Translations under genes and position numbers: made by a program
The notes under the pieces: generated by a model
Seen by the model: only the letters and a program-made list of their open reading frames with translations
The model's database searches: none
What the model was told of the DNA's origin: nothing
NCBI RefSeq assembly: GCF_003852315.1
Contig: NZ_CP027762.1
Coordinates: 2,399,501-2,463,500 of the forward strand
From: Pseudomonas sp. LBUM920
GTDB lineage: Bacteria > Pseudomonadota > Gammaproteobacteria > Pseudomonadales > Pseudomonadaceae
Direction of reading: 5' to 3'
DNA length: 64,000 nt
Shown here: one piece after another, positions 8,539-16,352 of the stretch
Numbering within the stretch: the first letter of the stretch is position 1
Layout of the letters: each line of letters begins with the position of its first letter

Positions 8539-9048
8539 ATGATGAATGCGATGCAGATGCCGATGAACACCTCCATGCCAATGATGCCGATGATGATGGG
8601 CATGCCGATGATGATGGCCACCATGCACTGCGAAATGGCCGGCGACGCCATGATGTGCACCATGAAGCCCGCAGCAGGTATGGACATGGCTCAGTTCAAG
8701 ACTAACGCCGAGATGATGGCGATGATGATGAACTGCGGCATGCCGATGATGATGCAGTGCGCCAACCTGTCGATGATGTGCCTGTCGGCCGACGCCATGA
8801 AGATGAACATGGAAATGCCGAACATGATGCCGATGATGGCCATGGGCATGTCGATGCCGATGATGAAGTGCATGATGGAATGCACCCTGATGGGCGACAG
8901 CCTGCAGTGCAAAATGATGCCGATGCCGGGCATGAGCATGGCCATGATGCAAAACTGCTGCATGCTGATGAACAAGCTGATGAGTGACTGCGCCATGCCG
9001 ATGATGATGAGCTGCAATGGCATGCCGATGATGTGCTGCACCTGCTGA
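8539..9048 (+). CDS. Extremely Met/Cys-rich protein with duplicated module, probable soft-metal binder
   Basis: By hand count about 66 of 169 residues are Met (39 percent) and 15 are Cys; there is one His. The protein is not random. Residues about 30-81 and 114-166 align as two copies of one module with shared spacing: Cys, GD, Cys eight residues after the first, then GM-x-MA, then C-x-MPMMM-x-C and a final Cys seven residues later. The second module gains a CC pair and a CCTC tail. Such thioether/thiol density suits Cu(I) or Ag(I) binding, or oxidant scavenging; this is inference. There is no clear signal peptide. The start is supported by ACGGAG eight bases upstream, and a strong terminator follows. 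The reverse strand reads as a long His-rich frame only because ATG reverse-complements to CAT. Confidence 0.75.
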   Translation: MMNAMQMPMNTSMPMMPMMMGMPMMMATMHCEMAGDAMMCTMKPAAGMDMAQFKTNAEMMAMMMNCGMPMMMQCANLSMMCLSADAMKMNMEMPNMMPMMAMGMSMPMMKCMMECTLMGDSLQCKMMPMPGMSMAMMQNCCMLMNKLMSDCAMPMMMSCNGMPMMCCTC

Positions 9049-9067
9049 TAGCACCCGCAAACTAAAA

Positions 9068-9093
9068 AACGCCCCGATGATTCGGGGCGTTTT
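9068..9093. terminator. Bidirectional rho-independent terminator
   Basis: A perfect 10-bp stem (AACGCCCCGA with TCGGGGCGTT) and a 4-base loop, flanked by an A-tract on the left and a T-run on the right. It can serve both the Met-rich gene and the convergent XRE-cupin gene. Confidence 0.9.
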
Positions 9094-9097
9094 GCAT

Positions 9098-9724
9098 TCA
9101 GTCCAGGCGTTCCGGGTAGGTGATCACTAAAAACGCCACCGCCTCGCTGTCCGCCGGATTGCGGTAGCGGTGGGGCTGGTCGGCGTAGAACAGGATCGAA
9201 TCGCCAGTGGAGAGCAGGTAGCGTTCGTCATTGACGCTGACTTCCAGCACGCCCTGTGCCACCACCAGGTTTTCCTGGATGCCCGGGCCGTGGCCTGCGC
9301 AGACTTCCTCGCCGAGGGCGCGCAGGCGGATCTCGTAGAATTCGGACTGGCGGGCGGTGTCGTAGGGGAACAACGCGCGGCTGAAAAACGCACCATCGGC
9401 ACTCACCAGGCGTTTACTCTGCTGCGCCGGCAACACCTCGACGCCTTCAAAGGCGCGGTCTTCCAGAAAGGCCGCCACTGACACCTTCAACCCCTTGGCA
9501 ATTTTGCACAGCACCTTGATCGACGGCACGCTGCGGCCCGATTCGATCTGCGCCAGCATTGCCCGGCTGACGCCGCAGGCGCGCGCCAGCCCATCCAGCG
9601 ACAGGTGGCGTTTGCTGCGCAGGCGCTGCAGGTTCTGCGCGACACACAGGCTGGTGTCGTCGTCATCGGTGCCAGGTTTTGGAAGGGGTTCGGGTGACTC
9701 GGCAAGTACCTGCAGAAAATTCAT
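9098..9724 (-). CDS. XRE-family regulator with C-terminal cupin domain
   Basis: The 208-residue protein has an N-terminal XRE helix-turn-helix (about residues 30-85, with SLDGLARACGVSRAMLAQIE) joined to a cupin sensor domain (about 110-205, including GHGPGIQENLVVAQGVLEV). The arrangement is that of SutR/PuuR-like regulators, which often control amino-acid, polyamine or sulfur-compound genes after binding a small ligand. Its only close partner is the small gene 5 nt upstream on the same strand. The target is unknown. Confidence 0.88.
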   Translation of the reverse strand: MNFLQVLAESPEPLPKPGTDDDDTSLCVAQNLQRLRSKRHLSLDGLARACGVSRAMLAQIESGRSVPSIKVLCKIAKGLKVSVAAFLEDRAFEGVEVLPAQQSKRLVSADGAFFSRALFPYDTARQSEFYEIRLRALGEEVCAGHGPGIQENLVVAQGVLEVSVNDERYLLSTGDSILFYADQPHRYRNPADSEAVAFLVITYPERLD

Positions 9725-9729
9725 CGGCC

Positions 9730-9888
9730 TTACGCCCGGCGCGTATCACTGGAGGGCGTCGCCTGGGCGGTCAACACGGCAAGCCCGGCACGTGCCGCGT
9801 ACATCGCCCACATCAGCTCGGCCGCTGCACGCGCCTGGCGGCGCTTACGGTGGAGGGTGAAGTCGATGACGGTGGCAGATGTTTGCAT
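9730..9888 (-). CDS. Small basic protein upstream of XRE-cupin gene
   Basis: This 52-residue frame starts MQTSATVIDFTLHRKRRQAR, followed by AAAELMWAMYAARAG, and stops 5 nt before the regulator start, suggesting an operon. It has an amphipathic basic segment and no signal peptide. A longer start at 9942 exists, but the ATG at 9888 gives the more protein-like sequence. No family was recognised; the role is unknown. Confidence 0.45.
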   Translation of the reverse strand: MQTSATVIDFTLHRKRRQARAAAELMWAMYAARAGLAVLTAQATPSSDTRRA

Positions 9889-10149
9889 GGGCGCGATCTC
9901 TTGGGGCCAGGGTGATTCACGTAGGTGACTCAGTGGCTCCACAGTACTGCGTGGCGGTTATTTCCTTAAATACTGAGTTTGCATGTGTTAATTCGATTTT
10001 GGACTTAACCAATACAAGCAGTCAGAACCTGTTGTGGGAAGGGTCTGGTCCGTTAATAAGGCGTGACTCGGTAAGCCTGCGTGGCTTCCCACCCCTGTTA
10101 GCGTGCTCGGCCCCGGCCTGTCTCGCCCCTACATTCCAAGGATCTGTCC

Positions 10150-12267
10150 ATGCTGTTGCGCCAACCTCCGCTCCTTTTTGCCGCCTTGACCCTCAGTTCG
10201 CTGGCGCAGGCCGACGCCCTGCAATTGGCACCGGTCGAGGTCACCAGCAGCGAGGTCAGCGCAGGCGAAGTGGCCCAGGCGCAACTCAAAAGCGTGCCCG
10301 GTGGCACCAACTACATCGACATGAGCAGCGTGCAGCAGGGCCGGGTCAGCACCAATGAAGACGTGTTCAAATACCAGGCCGGGGTGTACGCCAAGGCGGC
10401 CAACAATGAAGGCGTGAAGCTTTCGATACGCGGTTCGGGCTTGAACCGCAGCCCCGGTTCGCACGCCTCCGGCCTGTATGAAATGCTCGACGGTTTGCCG
10501 CTGACCGGCCCGGGCGGCACGCCCTACGAACTCAAGGACCCACTGTGGCAAAGCCGCGTCGAAGTGCTGCGCGGCGCCAATGGCTTTGACCAGGGCGCGC
10601 TGGCCTTGGGCGGGTCGGTGAATTACGTCACCCGCACGGGTTACGACGCACCCAAACTGCAAGTGCGTTATGAAGCAGGCAGTCGCGGTTATGCCCAGCG
10701 CGAGATCAGCTCCGGTCAGGTGCTGGGCGATGCCGACTATTACATCAGCCTCACCGACTCCGAATCCGATGGCTACCAGCACCAGAGCGCCGGTACCGGC
10801 AAGGGCATCGCCGCCAACTTCGGCTACCGTTTCAACCCGGACCTGGAAACGCGCTTCTATTTTCGCTACCGCGAAACCACCAATGACACCCCCGGCAAGC
10901 TGACGCGTGACCAGATCAGCCACGATCTAACGGCCGCCAACAGCCTCAACGCCGCCCGCGATTCCAAGCGTTTGCAGCCGGGTTCGACCTGGATCGCCAA
11001 CAAAACCACCTTGCAGTTGGATGACAATTCCCGCGTTGAAGTCGGGCTGGCCTATCACGACTATCCGATGGACTTGCGCGAGGGCACCAATCGCCTGAAA
11101 GTCGCCTACACCGACGTCAGTGGCACGCTCAATTACATCCGCCAGGACCTGCTGTTCGGCCACGACAGCAAGACCACGGTAGGGCTGCGCAGCACCCAGG
11201 CGATGCCGAATAACGGTGCTTCGGAATACGTGCGCACGCCTGCCGGCAACACGGCTATTTACGCGCCCGGCACCAAGACCCGCGACTACAGCTATCTCGG
11301 CGCTGACACCGTGCTGCATGTCGGCAACGACTTGGAGCTGGTACCGGACCTATGGCTGACCACCGGCCTGGCCGCGATCTACACCCGCCGCGAAACCCAG
11401 GTCACTTATCCCGAAGGTCAGGCGCCGTTGAGCCAGCACGACTGGGATTACGCCCCGCGTATCGGCCTGCGCTATGACTTCACCGCGCAATTGCAGGTGT
11501 ATGGCAACCTGAGTCGCTCGGTCGAGCCAGCGCATGCGTGGTCGATGATCTGGGGTTCCAATAAATACTTTCCCACCGGCAGCGGCCCGGCCACCGGCTT
11601 GCAGCGTGAAGGCGTAAGCCTGCGCAACCAGACCGCTACCACTGTGGAAGTCGGCGGCCGTGGCGAACAGTGGTTTGGCCAGTGGGACCTGGCGCTGTAC
11701 CGCTCAGAAGTGCGTCACGAACTGCTCACCGTCGAAACGCAGGCGCAAACCGCCACCACCAACGCGATTGTCGCCGAGGCCAACGCCAGCCCCACCGTGC
11801 ACCAGGGTGTGGAACTGAGCCTGCTCAGCCCGCTGTGGGAGGGCGGCGGCAATGGCCAGTTGGCCTTGCGCCAGGCCTACACGTTCAGTGACTTCCACTA
11901 CCGCGACGATGACCGCTTCGGCGACAACACCCTGCCGGGCATCCCCAAGCATTACTACCAGGCGCAGCTGCGCTACAGCCATCCGACGGGGTTCTACACC
12001 AGCCTCAACACCGAGCATTCCTCGCGTGTGGCGGTGGACTACGCCAATTCCTACTACGCGGCGGCCTACACCACCCTCGGCGCCACCTTCGGCTACGACG
12101 CGCCCAAGCAGGACTGGCAAGCCTGGGTCGATGTGCGCAACCTCACCAACCGGCGCTACGCCAATACGGTCACCCCGGGTTATGACGACAAAGGCCTGGA
12201 TGTGGCGCGGTCCACGCCGGCAGACGGGCGAGGCATTTTTACCGGCGTGTCGTGGAGTTGGCGTTAA
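10150..12267 (+). CDS. TonB-dependent outer-membrane receptor
   Basis: The 705-residue protein has a signal peptide (about 1-21, ending AQA), a possible TonB-box area (LQLAPVEVTSS), a plug domain (about residues 50-170, with LSIRGSGL and RVEVLRGANG), and a 22-strand-type barrel ending IFTGVSWSWR. It should import a siderophore or similar ligand across the outer membrane. The N-terminal signalling (STN) extension found in FecA/FpvA-type transducers is missing: only about 25 residues lie between the signal peptide and the plug. It precedes an ECF sigma/FecR pair in the same direction, separated by a repeat-filled 400-bp gap. No clear Fur box was seen upstream. The ligand is unknown. Confidence 0.9.
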   Translation: MLLRQPPLLFAALTLSSLAQADALQLAPVEVTSSEVSAGEVAQAQLKSVPGGTNYIDMSSVQQGRVSTNEDVFKYQAGVYAKAANNEGVKLSIRGSGLNRSPGSHASGLYEMLDGLPLTGPGGTPYELKDPLWQSRVEVLRGANGFDQGALALGGSVNYVTRTGYDAPKLQVRYEAGSRGYAQREISSGQVLGDADYYISLTDSESDGYQHQSAGTGKGIAANFGYRFNPDLETRFYFRYRETTNDTPGKLTRDQISHDLTAANSLNAARDSKRLQPGSTWIANKTTLQLDDNSRVEVGLAYHDYPMDLREGTNRLKVAYTDVSGTLNYIRQDLLFGHDSKTTVGLRSTQAMPNNGASEYVRTPAGNTAIYAPGTKTRDYSYLGADTVLHVGNDLELVPDLWLTTGLAAIYTRRETQVTYPEGQAPLSQHDWDYAPRIGLRYDFTAQLQVYGNLSRSVEPAHAWSMIWGSNKYFPTGSGPATGLQREGVSLRNQTATTVEVGGRGEQWFGQWDLALYRSEVRHELLTVETQAQTATTNAIVAEANASPTVHQGVELSLLSPLWEGGGNGQLALRQAYTFSDFHYRDDDRFGDNTLPGIPKHYYQAQLRYSHPTGFYTSLNTEHSSRVAVDYANSYYAAAYTTLGATFGYDAPKQDWQAWVDVRNLTNRRYANTVTPGYDDKGLDVARSTPADGRGIFTGVSWSWR

Positions 12268-12275
12268 GCAACCGT

Positions 12276-12553
12276 GTGGGGAGCAGACTTACTGTGAAGC
12301 GCGGGTTTACCGTGGAGCGCGGGTTTGTTGACGGCGGGCGGGCCTGTTGTGGCGAGCGGGCTTGCCCCGCGTTGGGCTGCGCAGCAGCCCCAAAACCGGC
12401 TAACGCGTTCTAACTGTAAAAAACGCGGTGACCTTACTGGGGCCGCTACGCGCCCCAACGCGGGGCAAGCCCGCTCGCCACAACAAGCCCAGTCGCCACA
12501 ACAAGCCCAGTCGCCACAACAAGTCCGCTCGCCACGGGAAGCCCATTCGCCAC
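12276..12553. repeat. REPIN with symmetric 18-bp repeat extensions on both arms
   Basis: The core is an inverted pair with outer ends GTGGCGAGCGGGCTTGCC (12349 on) and its complement (ending 12481). To the left lie four degenerate 18-19-bp units starting at 12276, 12294, 12312 and 12330. To the right lie four 18-bp units in the complementary sense (12482-12553), the first two identical. The whole can fold into one long hairpin. No gene is present in the 400 bp between the receptor and sigma genes. Confidence 0.85.
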
Positions 12554-12668
12554 AACTACCAGCATGAAAGCCCGAAAAGCAGCAGAACTGAGCCCCCTTG
12601 CCCTCATACCGTTTTGCTGGCATTGTTCGCGCAATTGGTAATATTTCCCATTTGAGAAGTTTTTGCGC

Positions 12669-13211
12669 ATGCATGACATTCCGGCCGCGCCGGGCGATGG
12701 CGCCCGTCAGCAGACCCTCACGGCAATGTACCGCGAGCACCACGGCTGGTTGCACGGCTGGCTGCGCAAAAAACTCGGGTGTTCGCAGCACGCCGCGGAC
12801 CTCGCCCACGACGCGTTCATCCGCGTCCTGATGCTGGCCGAACCCCACAACATCAAGGAACCGCGGGCTTTTCTGGCCACCACCGCCGGGCGTTTGCTGA
12901 TTGATGGTGCGCGGCGCCGCCGCATCGAAAGGGCCTATACGCAAGCCCTGGTGATTCAGTGCGAAGACGCAGGCATGCCCGATCCGGCGGCAATCCACGT
13001 GGCGTTGCAGGCCCTGGAGCGCATCGCCGAGATGCTCGCCGGCTTGCCCGCCAAGACCCGCGAAGCCTTTCTGTTAAGCCGCCTCGACGGGCTGACTTAC
13101 AGCGAAATCGCCAGCTGCCTGGACGTGTCGCCCAGTACCGTCAAAAACTACATTTCCACGGCGCTGGTGCATTGCTACCACAGCCTGCACGCGGCGGACC
13201 CGCTGTCGTGA
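12669..13211 (+). CDS. ECF sigma factor, FecI-like
   Basis: This 180-residue sigma-70 family protein has region 2 (LTAMYREHHGWLHGWLRKKL onward, with ADLAHDAFIRVLM) and region 4 (LPAKTREAFLLSRLDGLTY, then SEIASCLDVSPSTVKNY). It matches the FecI/iron-starvation group. The ATG at 12669 is preferred to a TTG two codons earlier. Its stop overlaps the GTG of the FecR gene by four bases, so sigma and anti-sigma are translationally coupled. It probably transcribes the neighbouring receptor gene, although gene order here is receptor first. Confidence 0.88.
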   Translation: MHDIPAAPGDGARQQTLTAMYREHHGWLHGWLRKKLGCSQHAADLAHDAFIRVLMLAEPHNIKEPRAFLATTAGRLLIDGARRRRIERAYTQALVIQCEDAGMPDPAAIHVALQALERIAEMLAGLPAKTREAFLLSRLDGLTYSEIASCLDVSPSTVKNYISTALVHCYHSLHAADPLS

Positions 13212-14140
13212 GCACTGAACACATCATCCAGCAAGCGGCGAACTGGCTGACGCGCCTGCACGACGAAGACGTCAGCGACGCCGACCGTCAGGCCTTCAAC
13301 ACCTGGTGCCAGGCCGACCCGCGCCATGCCGTCGCCATCGACCGCATGCGTGCGCTGTGGGGCAATTTCGACGCCGTGCCCGCGCGCCCGGCGCGCATCG
13401 CCCTCAACCGTGCTTTCGCCCCACAACGCTCGCGGGGTGCGCAGGTGCTGGGTTTACTCGGCGTATTACTCTGCGGCTGGGTCGGTGTGGAGCGCGCGCC
13501 AGTGTGGATGGCCGACCAGCGCACCGGTGTCGGCGAACGCCGTCAGGTCGCGCTCGAGGACGGCAGCCGCTTGCAGCTCAACAGCAACTCGGCCGTGGAC
13601 GTGAAATTCGACGGCCACCAACGCGTGATCCAGTTGCTGCAAGGCGAGCTATGGGTCGAGGTGGCCAAGGATGCGCAACGGCCATTCGTTGTGCGCACCG
13701 ATCAAGGCACGGCCACCGCCCTGGGTACCCGCTACCTGGTCAAGCGCGCCGCGGACGGCACCACCGTGGTCACGGTGATCGAGTCCAGCGTGGCGGTCAA
13801 AGGCGAGGGCGCAGAAGGCGTCAAGGTCGCAGCCGGCCAGCGCGCGGTGCTTGACCATGGCCGTGCCCGGTCGCCGCAGGCGATTGGCAACACCGACCCG
13901 GACGCCTGGACGCGTGGCCTGCTCAAAGTCAATGACCAGCCCTTGAGCGAGGTGCTGCAAACCCTCGCCAGCTACCGCCATGGCCTGGTGCGGTTTGACC
14001 CACAGGCCCTGCAAAACCTGCGGGTGTCCGGCGTGTTCAAGCTCGACGACACCGCGGCGGCGCTCGCGGCACTGGCCGACAACCTGCCGATCAAGGTGGA
14101 GTACTTCACGGACTTGCTGGTGGTGGTCAAGCCGCGTTAA
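13208..14140 (+). CDS. FecR-type anti-sigma factor / transmembrane signal transducer
   Basis: The 310-residue protein has the cytoplasmic DUF4880-like N-terminus (QQAANWLTRLHDEDVSDADR), one membrane helix (about residues 79-95, QVLGLLGVLLCGWVGVE), the FecR periplasmic domain (RRQVALEDGSRLQLNSNSA) and a C-terminal STN-like domain (LLKVNDQPLSEVLQTLASY onward). It should hold the ECF sigma factor inactive until a receptor signal arrives across the periplasm. GTG is chosen because it overlaps the sigma stop. A longer frame upstream exists but overlaps the sigma gene. Confidence 0.88.
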   Translation: MSTEHIIQQAANWLTRLHDEDVSDADRQAFNTWCQADPRHAVAIDRMRALWGNFDAVPARPARIALNRAFAPQRSRGAQVLGLLGVLLCGWVGVERAPVWMADQRTGVGERRQVALEDGSRLQLNSNSAVDVKFDGHQRVIQLLQGELWVEVAKDAQRPFVVRTDQGTATALGTRYLVKRAADGTTVVTVIESSVAVKGEGAEGVKVAAGQRAVLDHGRARSPQAIGNTDPDAWTRGLLKVNDQPLSEVLQTLASYRHGLVRFDPQALQNLRVSGVFKLDDTAAALAALADNLPIKVEYFTDLLVVVKPR

Positions 14141-14141
14141 G

Positions 14142-15974
14142 TCAAGGCTCATGTTGGCGCAGGCGCTTGTACAGCGTGTTGCGACTGACGCCCAACTCCC
14201 GCGCCAGGTGGGAAATATTGCCGCCAGCGGCCTTCAAGCGTTGCGTGAGGTCGATGCCATCTACCACATCCGCGCTGGCAGGCAACGGCGCTGGCACGTT
14301 CAAATCCACAAAAAAATCATCCGGCAGATGCTCGGGGCGCACCGGCTGCTCCTCGGCCATGGCCAGTGCTACCTGCAACACGCTGCTGACCTGGCGCAAA
14401 TTGCCCGGCCACGGGTGTTGCTCGAACAACGCCAGCACCTCGGCACTCAGCCCGGCCCATTGAGTTGGCTCGCGGTGCTGCTGCCACAACTGCTGGAACA
14501 ACGCCTGCTTGTCGGTGCGCTCGCGCAACGGCGGCAGCTCCAGGGTCAGGCCGCCGATGCGGTAGTACAAATCCTCGCGAAAGCGCCCGGCCTGCACCCA
14601 TTCGCGCAACGCGCGGTTGGTGGCGGAGATGATCCGCAAGTCCACCGGGAACAGCTCGCTGCTGCCCACCGGCTGCACGCAGCGCTCCTGCAGCACCCGC
14701 AGCAAACGGGCCTGGGTCGGCAGCGGCATGTCGCCGATCTCATCCAGAAACAACGTGCCTTTGTCCGCCTTGCGAATCAGGCCGATGCTGCCTTTTTGAT
14801 TGGCGCCGGTGAAGGCGCCTTTTTCATAGCCAAACAGCTCTGACTCGACCAACTCTGCCGGAATCGCCGCACAGTTCACCGCGATAAACGCCTGCGCGCT
14901 GCGCGAGCTGGCCTGGTGCAGGGCTTTGACGAACACCTCTTTGCCGACGCCGGTTTCGCCGTGGATCAGCAACGGAATGTCTTTTTCCAGCAGACGCTCG
15001 GCCTGGCGCACGGCTTTTTCCACACGCGCATCGCCAAAGTGCAGGGTCTTGAGGTTGATCGCGGTCGGCTTCAGCTCGGCAGGCTTGCCCGGCTTGGGCT
15101 CACTGAAGACCCGCGCCTGCACCGGCATCTTCTTCGGCCGCTTCAATAAACACTGAAACCGGTTGCGTCCCGCCGCCTGCAGCGAGAACGGCAAGCCTTC
15201 CGGCTGGTTCAGCAACTCCAGCAACGAGACCTTGAACAAACTGTCGATCAGCACCCGCGACAAACTGATGCCCAGCAAATTGTCCGCCCGGCGGTTGGCC
15301 GACAGCACTTGCCCGCTCTCATCAAAAATCAGCAGGCCGGCCCACTGACTGTCGAGGTTGTTCAGGCCGGTGTTGAAGGTCAGCTGAAAATGCTCGCCGC
15401 GAAACAGGTTGAGGATCAGCCGATTTTCCACGGTCTGGCTCATCATCTTGACCATGCCCAGGGTGTGGGAGGGCGGCAGATAGCTGTCGCTGGACACATC
15501 CAGCACCGCGATGATTTCGCGCTGGGCATCGAAGATCGGCGCCGCCGAGCCGGTCATGAAGCGGTTGGCCTTGAGGAAGTGTTCGTCGTGCTCGATATGC
15601 ACCGCCTGGGCACAGGCCAGTGCGGTGCCGATGGCATTGGTGCCGCTGCTGCGCTCCCTCCAGCTGGCGCCGGCGCTGAAACCGCGCGCCAGTTTCGGCT
15701 CGATAAAGCGCTGGGTGCCCCACGAGGTCAAGACCTGGCCCTGATTGTCGGCCAGCATGATCAGGCAGTTGGAGTTGCTCAGGATGTTTTCGTAATAGGG
15801 CAGCACTTCCTGGTGAGTGGTCTGCACCAGCGAATGCTGGCTTTCCAGCAATTGGCTGATGCCCTCGGCGGGCAGTTGGTCGAAGCTGGGCGTGCTCTGG
15901 TGATCCAGGCCAAACGCGCGGCAGCGGCGCCAGGAATCCTGGATGAGGGTGTCGTGAGCCAAGGGTTCGGCCAT
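14142..15974 (-). CDS. Sigma-54-dependent activator, AcoR-like (GAF-AAA+-Fis)
   Basis: The 610-residue protein carries an N-terminal GAF-type sensor (about residues 70-205), a PAS-like middle (around LLIFDESGQVLSANRRA), a central AAA+ domain with Walker A GETGVGKE, the sigma-54 contact loop GAFTGA and Walker B GTLFLDEIGD, and a Fis-type helix-turn-helix at the C-terminus (NISHLARELGVSRNTLYKRL). It resembles AcoR-class activators that sense small alcohols or ketones. It is divergent from the ABC transporter operon, whose upstream region has a -24/-12 promoter and clustered TTGTTCA sites, so it very probably activates that operon. Confidence 0.9.
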   Translation of the reverse strand: MAEPLAHDTLIQDSWRRCRAFGLDHQSTPSFDQLPAEGISQLLESQHSLVQTTHQEVLPYYENILSNSNCLIMLADNQGQVLTSWGTQRFIEPKLARGFSAGASWRERSSGTNAIGTALACAQAVHIEHDEHFLKANRFMTGSAAPIFDAQREIIAVLDVSSDSYLPPSHTLGMVKMMSQTVENRLILNLFRGEHFQLTFNTGLNNLDSQWAGLLIFDESGQVLSANRRADNLLGISLSRVLIDSLFKVSLLELLNQPEGLPFSLQAAGRNRFQCLLKRPKKMPVQARVFSEPKPGKPAELKPTAINLKTLHFGDARVEKAVRQAERLLEKDIPLLIHGETGVGKEVFVKALHQASSRSAQAFIAVNCAAIPAELVESELFGYEKGAFTGANQKGSIGLIRKADKGTLFLDEIGDMPLPTQARLLRVLQERCVQPVGSSELFPVDLRIISATNRALREWVQAGRFREDLYYRIGGLTLELPPLRERTDKQALFQQLWQQHREPTQWAGLSAEVLALFEQHPWPGNLRQVSSVLQVALAMAEEQPVRPEHLPDDFFVDLNVPAPLPASADVVDGIDLTQRLKAAGGNISHLARELGVSRNTLYKRLRQHEP

Positions 15975-16040
15975 GGGGGCGACCTTCTTTTTTATTGTTA
16001 TTGGGCGTGCACAATCGGGATGAAGAAACAGGGCCGAAAT

Positions 16041-16128
16041 GTGGGAGCGGGCTTGCTCGCGAATGCGGTGGGTCAGCCAATACCGATGCCGACTGTTCTA
16101 CCGCATTCGCGAGCAAGCCCGCTCCCAC
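16041..16128. repeat. Single REPIN between activator and ABC operon
   Basis: An 88-bp palindromic element: GTGGGAGCGGGCTTGCTCGC opens it and its inverse closes it, with a non-palindromic loop between. It is the same type as the type-1 units of the three large arrays. It lies between the activator start and its probable binding sites. Confidence 0.9.
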
Positions 16129-16154
16129 CTTGAATCTGTGTCGCCCATCAATTG

Positions 16155-16236
16155 TTGTTCAGAACTGTTCATTGTCAACCCGCCCGTTGTTCAGTTGTTC
16201 AGCCCCAATTGTTCACTTCTGTTGATGCCTGAACAG
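16155..16236 (+). promoter_or_regulatory. Clustered activator sites (TTGTTCA motif)
   Basis: The 7-mer TTGTTCA or CTGTTCA occurs at 16155, 16165, 16187, 16195 and 16209, with the inverse TGAACAG at 16230-16236: six copies in 82 bp. The cluster sits 45-125 bp upstream of the sigma-54 promoter, as expected for an enhancer bound by a hexameric activator. The assignment to the divergent AcoR-like protein is inference. Confidence 0.65.
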
Positions 16237-16279
16237 CCGATCGGGTCCATGTCCTTACAGATCAATCACCTGCCAGTTC

Positions 16280-16295
16280 TGGCACGAAACTCGCT
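16280..16295 (+). promoter_or_regulatory. Sigma-54 (-24/-12) promoter of ABC operon
   Basis: TGGCACGAAACTCGCT has GG at 16281-16282 and GC at 16293-16294 with exactly ten bases between them, matching the sigma-54 consensus. Transcription would start near 16306, about 47 bases before the first ATG. Confidence 0.8.
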
Positions 16296-16352
16296 CTGGG
16301 CTCTCGTCGAACGTATTGCCAGATTCATTCCAATAATAAAAAAGGGCGTGTC

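Noticed and set aside
8416..9060. Long His-rich open frame on the minus strand opposite the Met-rich gene
   Set aside because: ATG codons read as CAT (His) on the reverse strand, so this frame follows automatically from the Met-rich gene. The plus strand has the ribosome-binding site and the conserved duplicated module.
10098..10923. Minus-strand frames opposite the TonB receptor
   Set aside because: They are GC-skew shadows without domains or start signals; the receptor frame is complete.
12610..12660. Fur box before the ECF sigma gene
   Set aside because: TTGGTAATATTTCCCATTT is AT-rich but matches the Fur consensus poorly, so it was not annotated.
12959..14140. Longer FecR gene starting inside the sigma gene
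   Set aside because: The first part is another frame of the sigma gene. The GTG at 13208 overlapping the sigma stop gives the normal FecR N-terminus.
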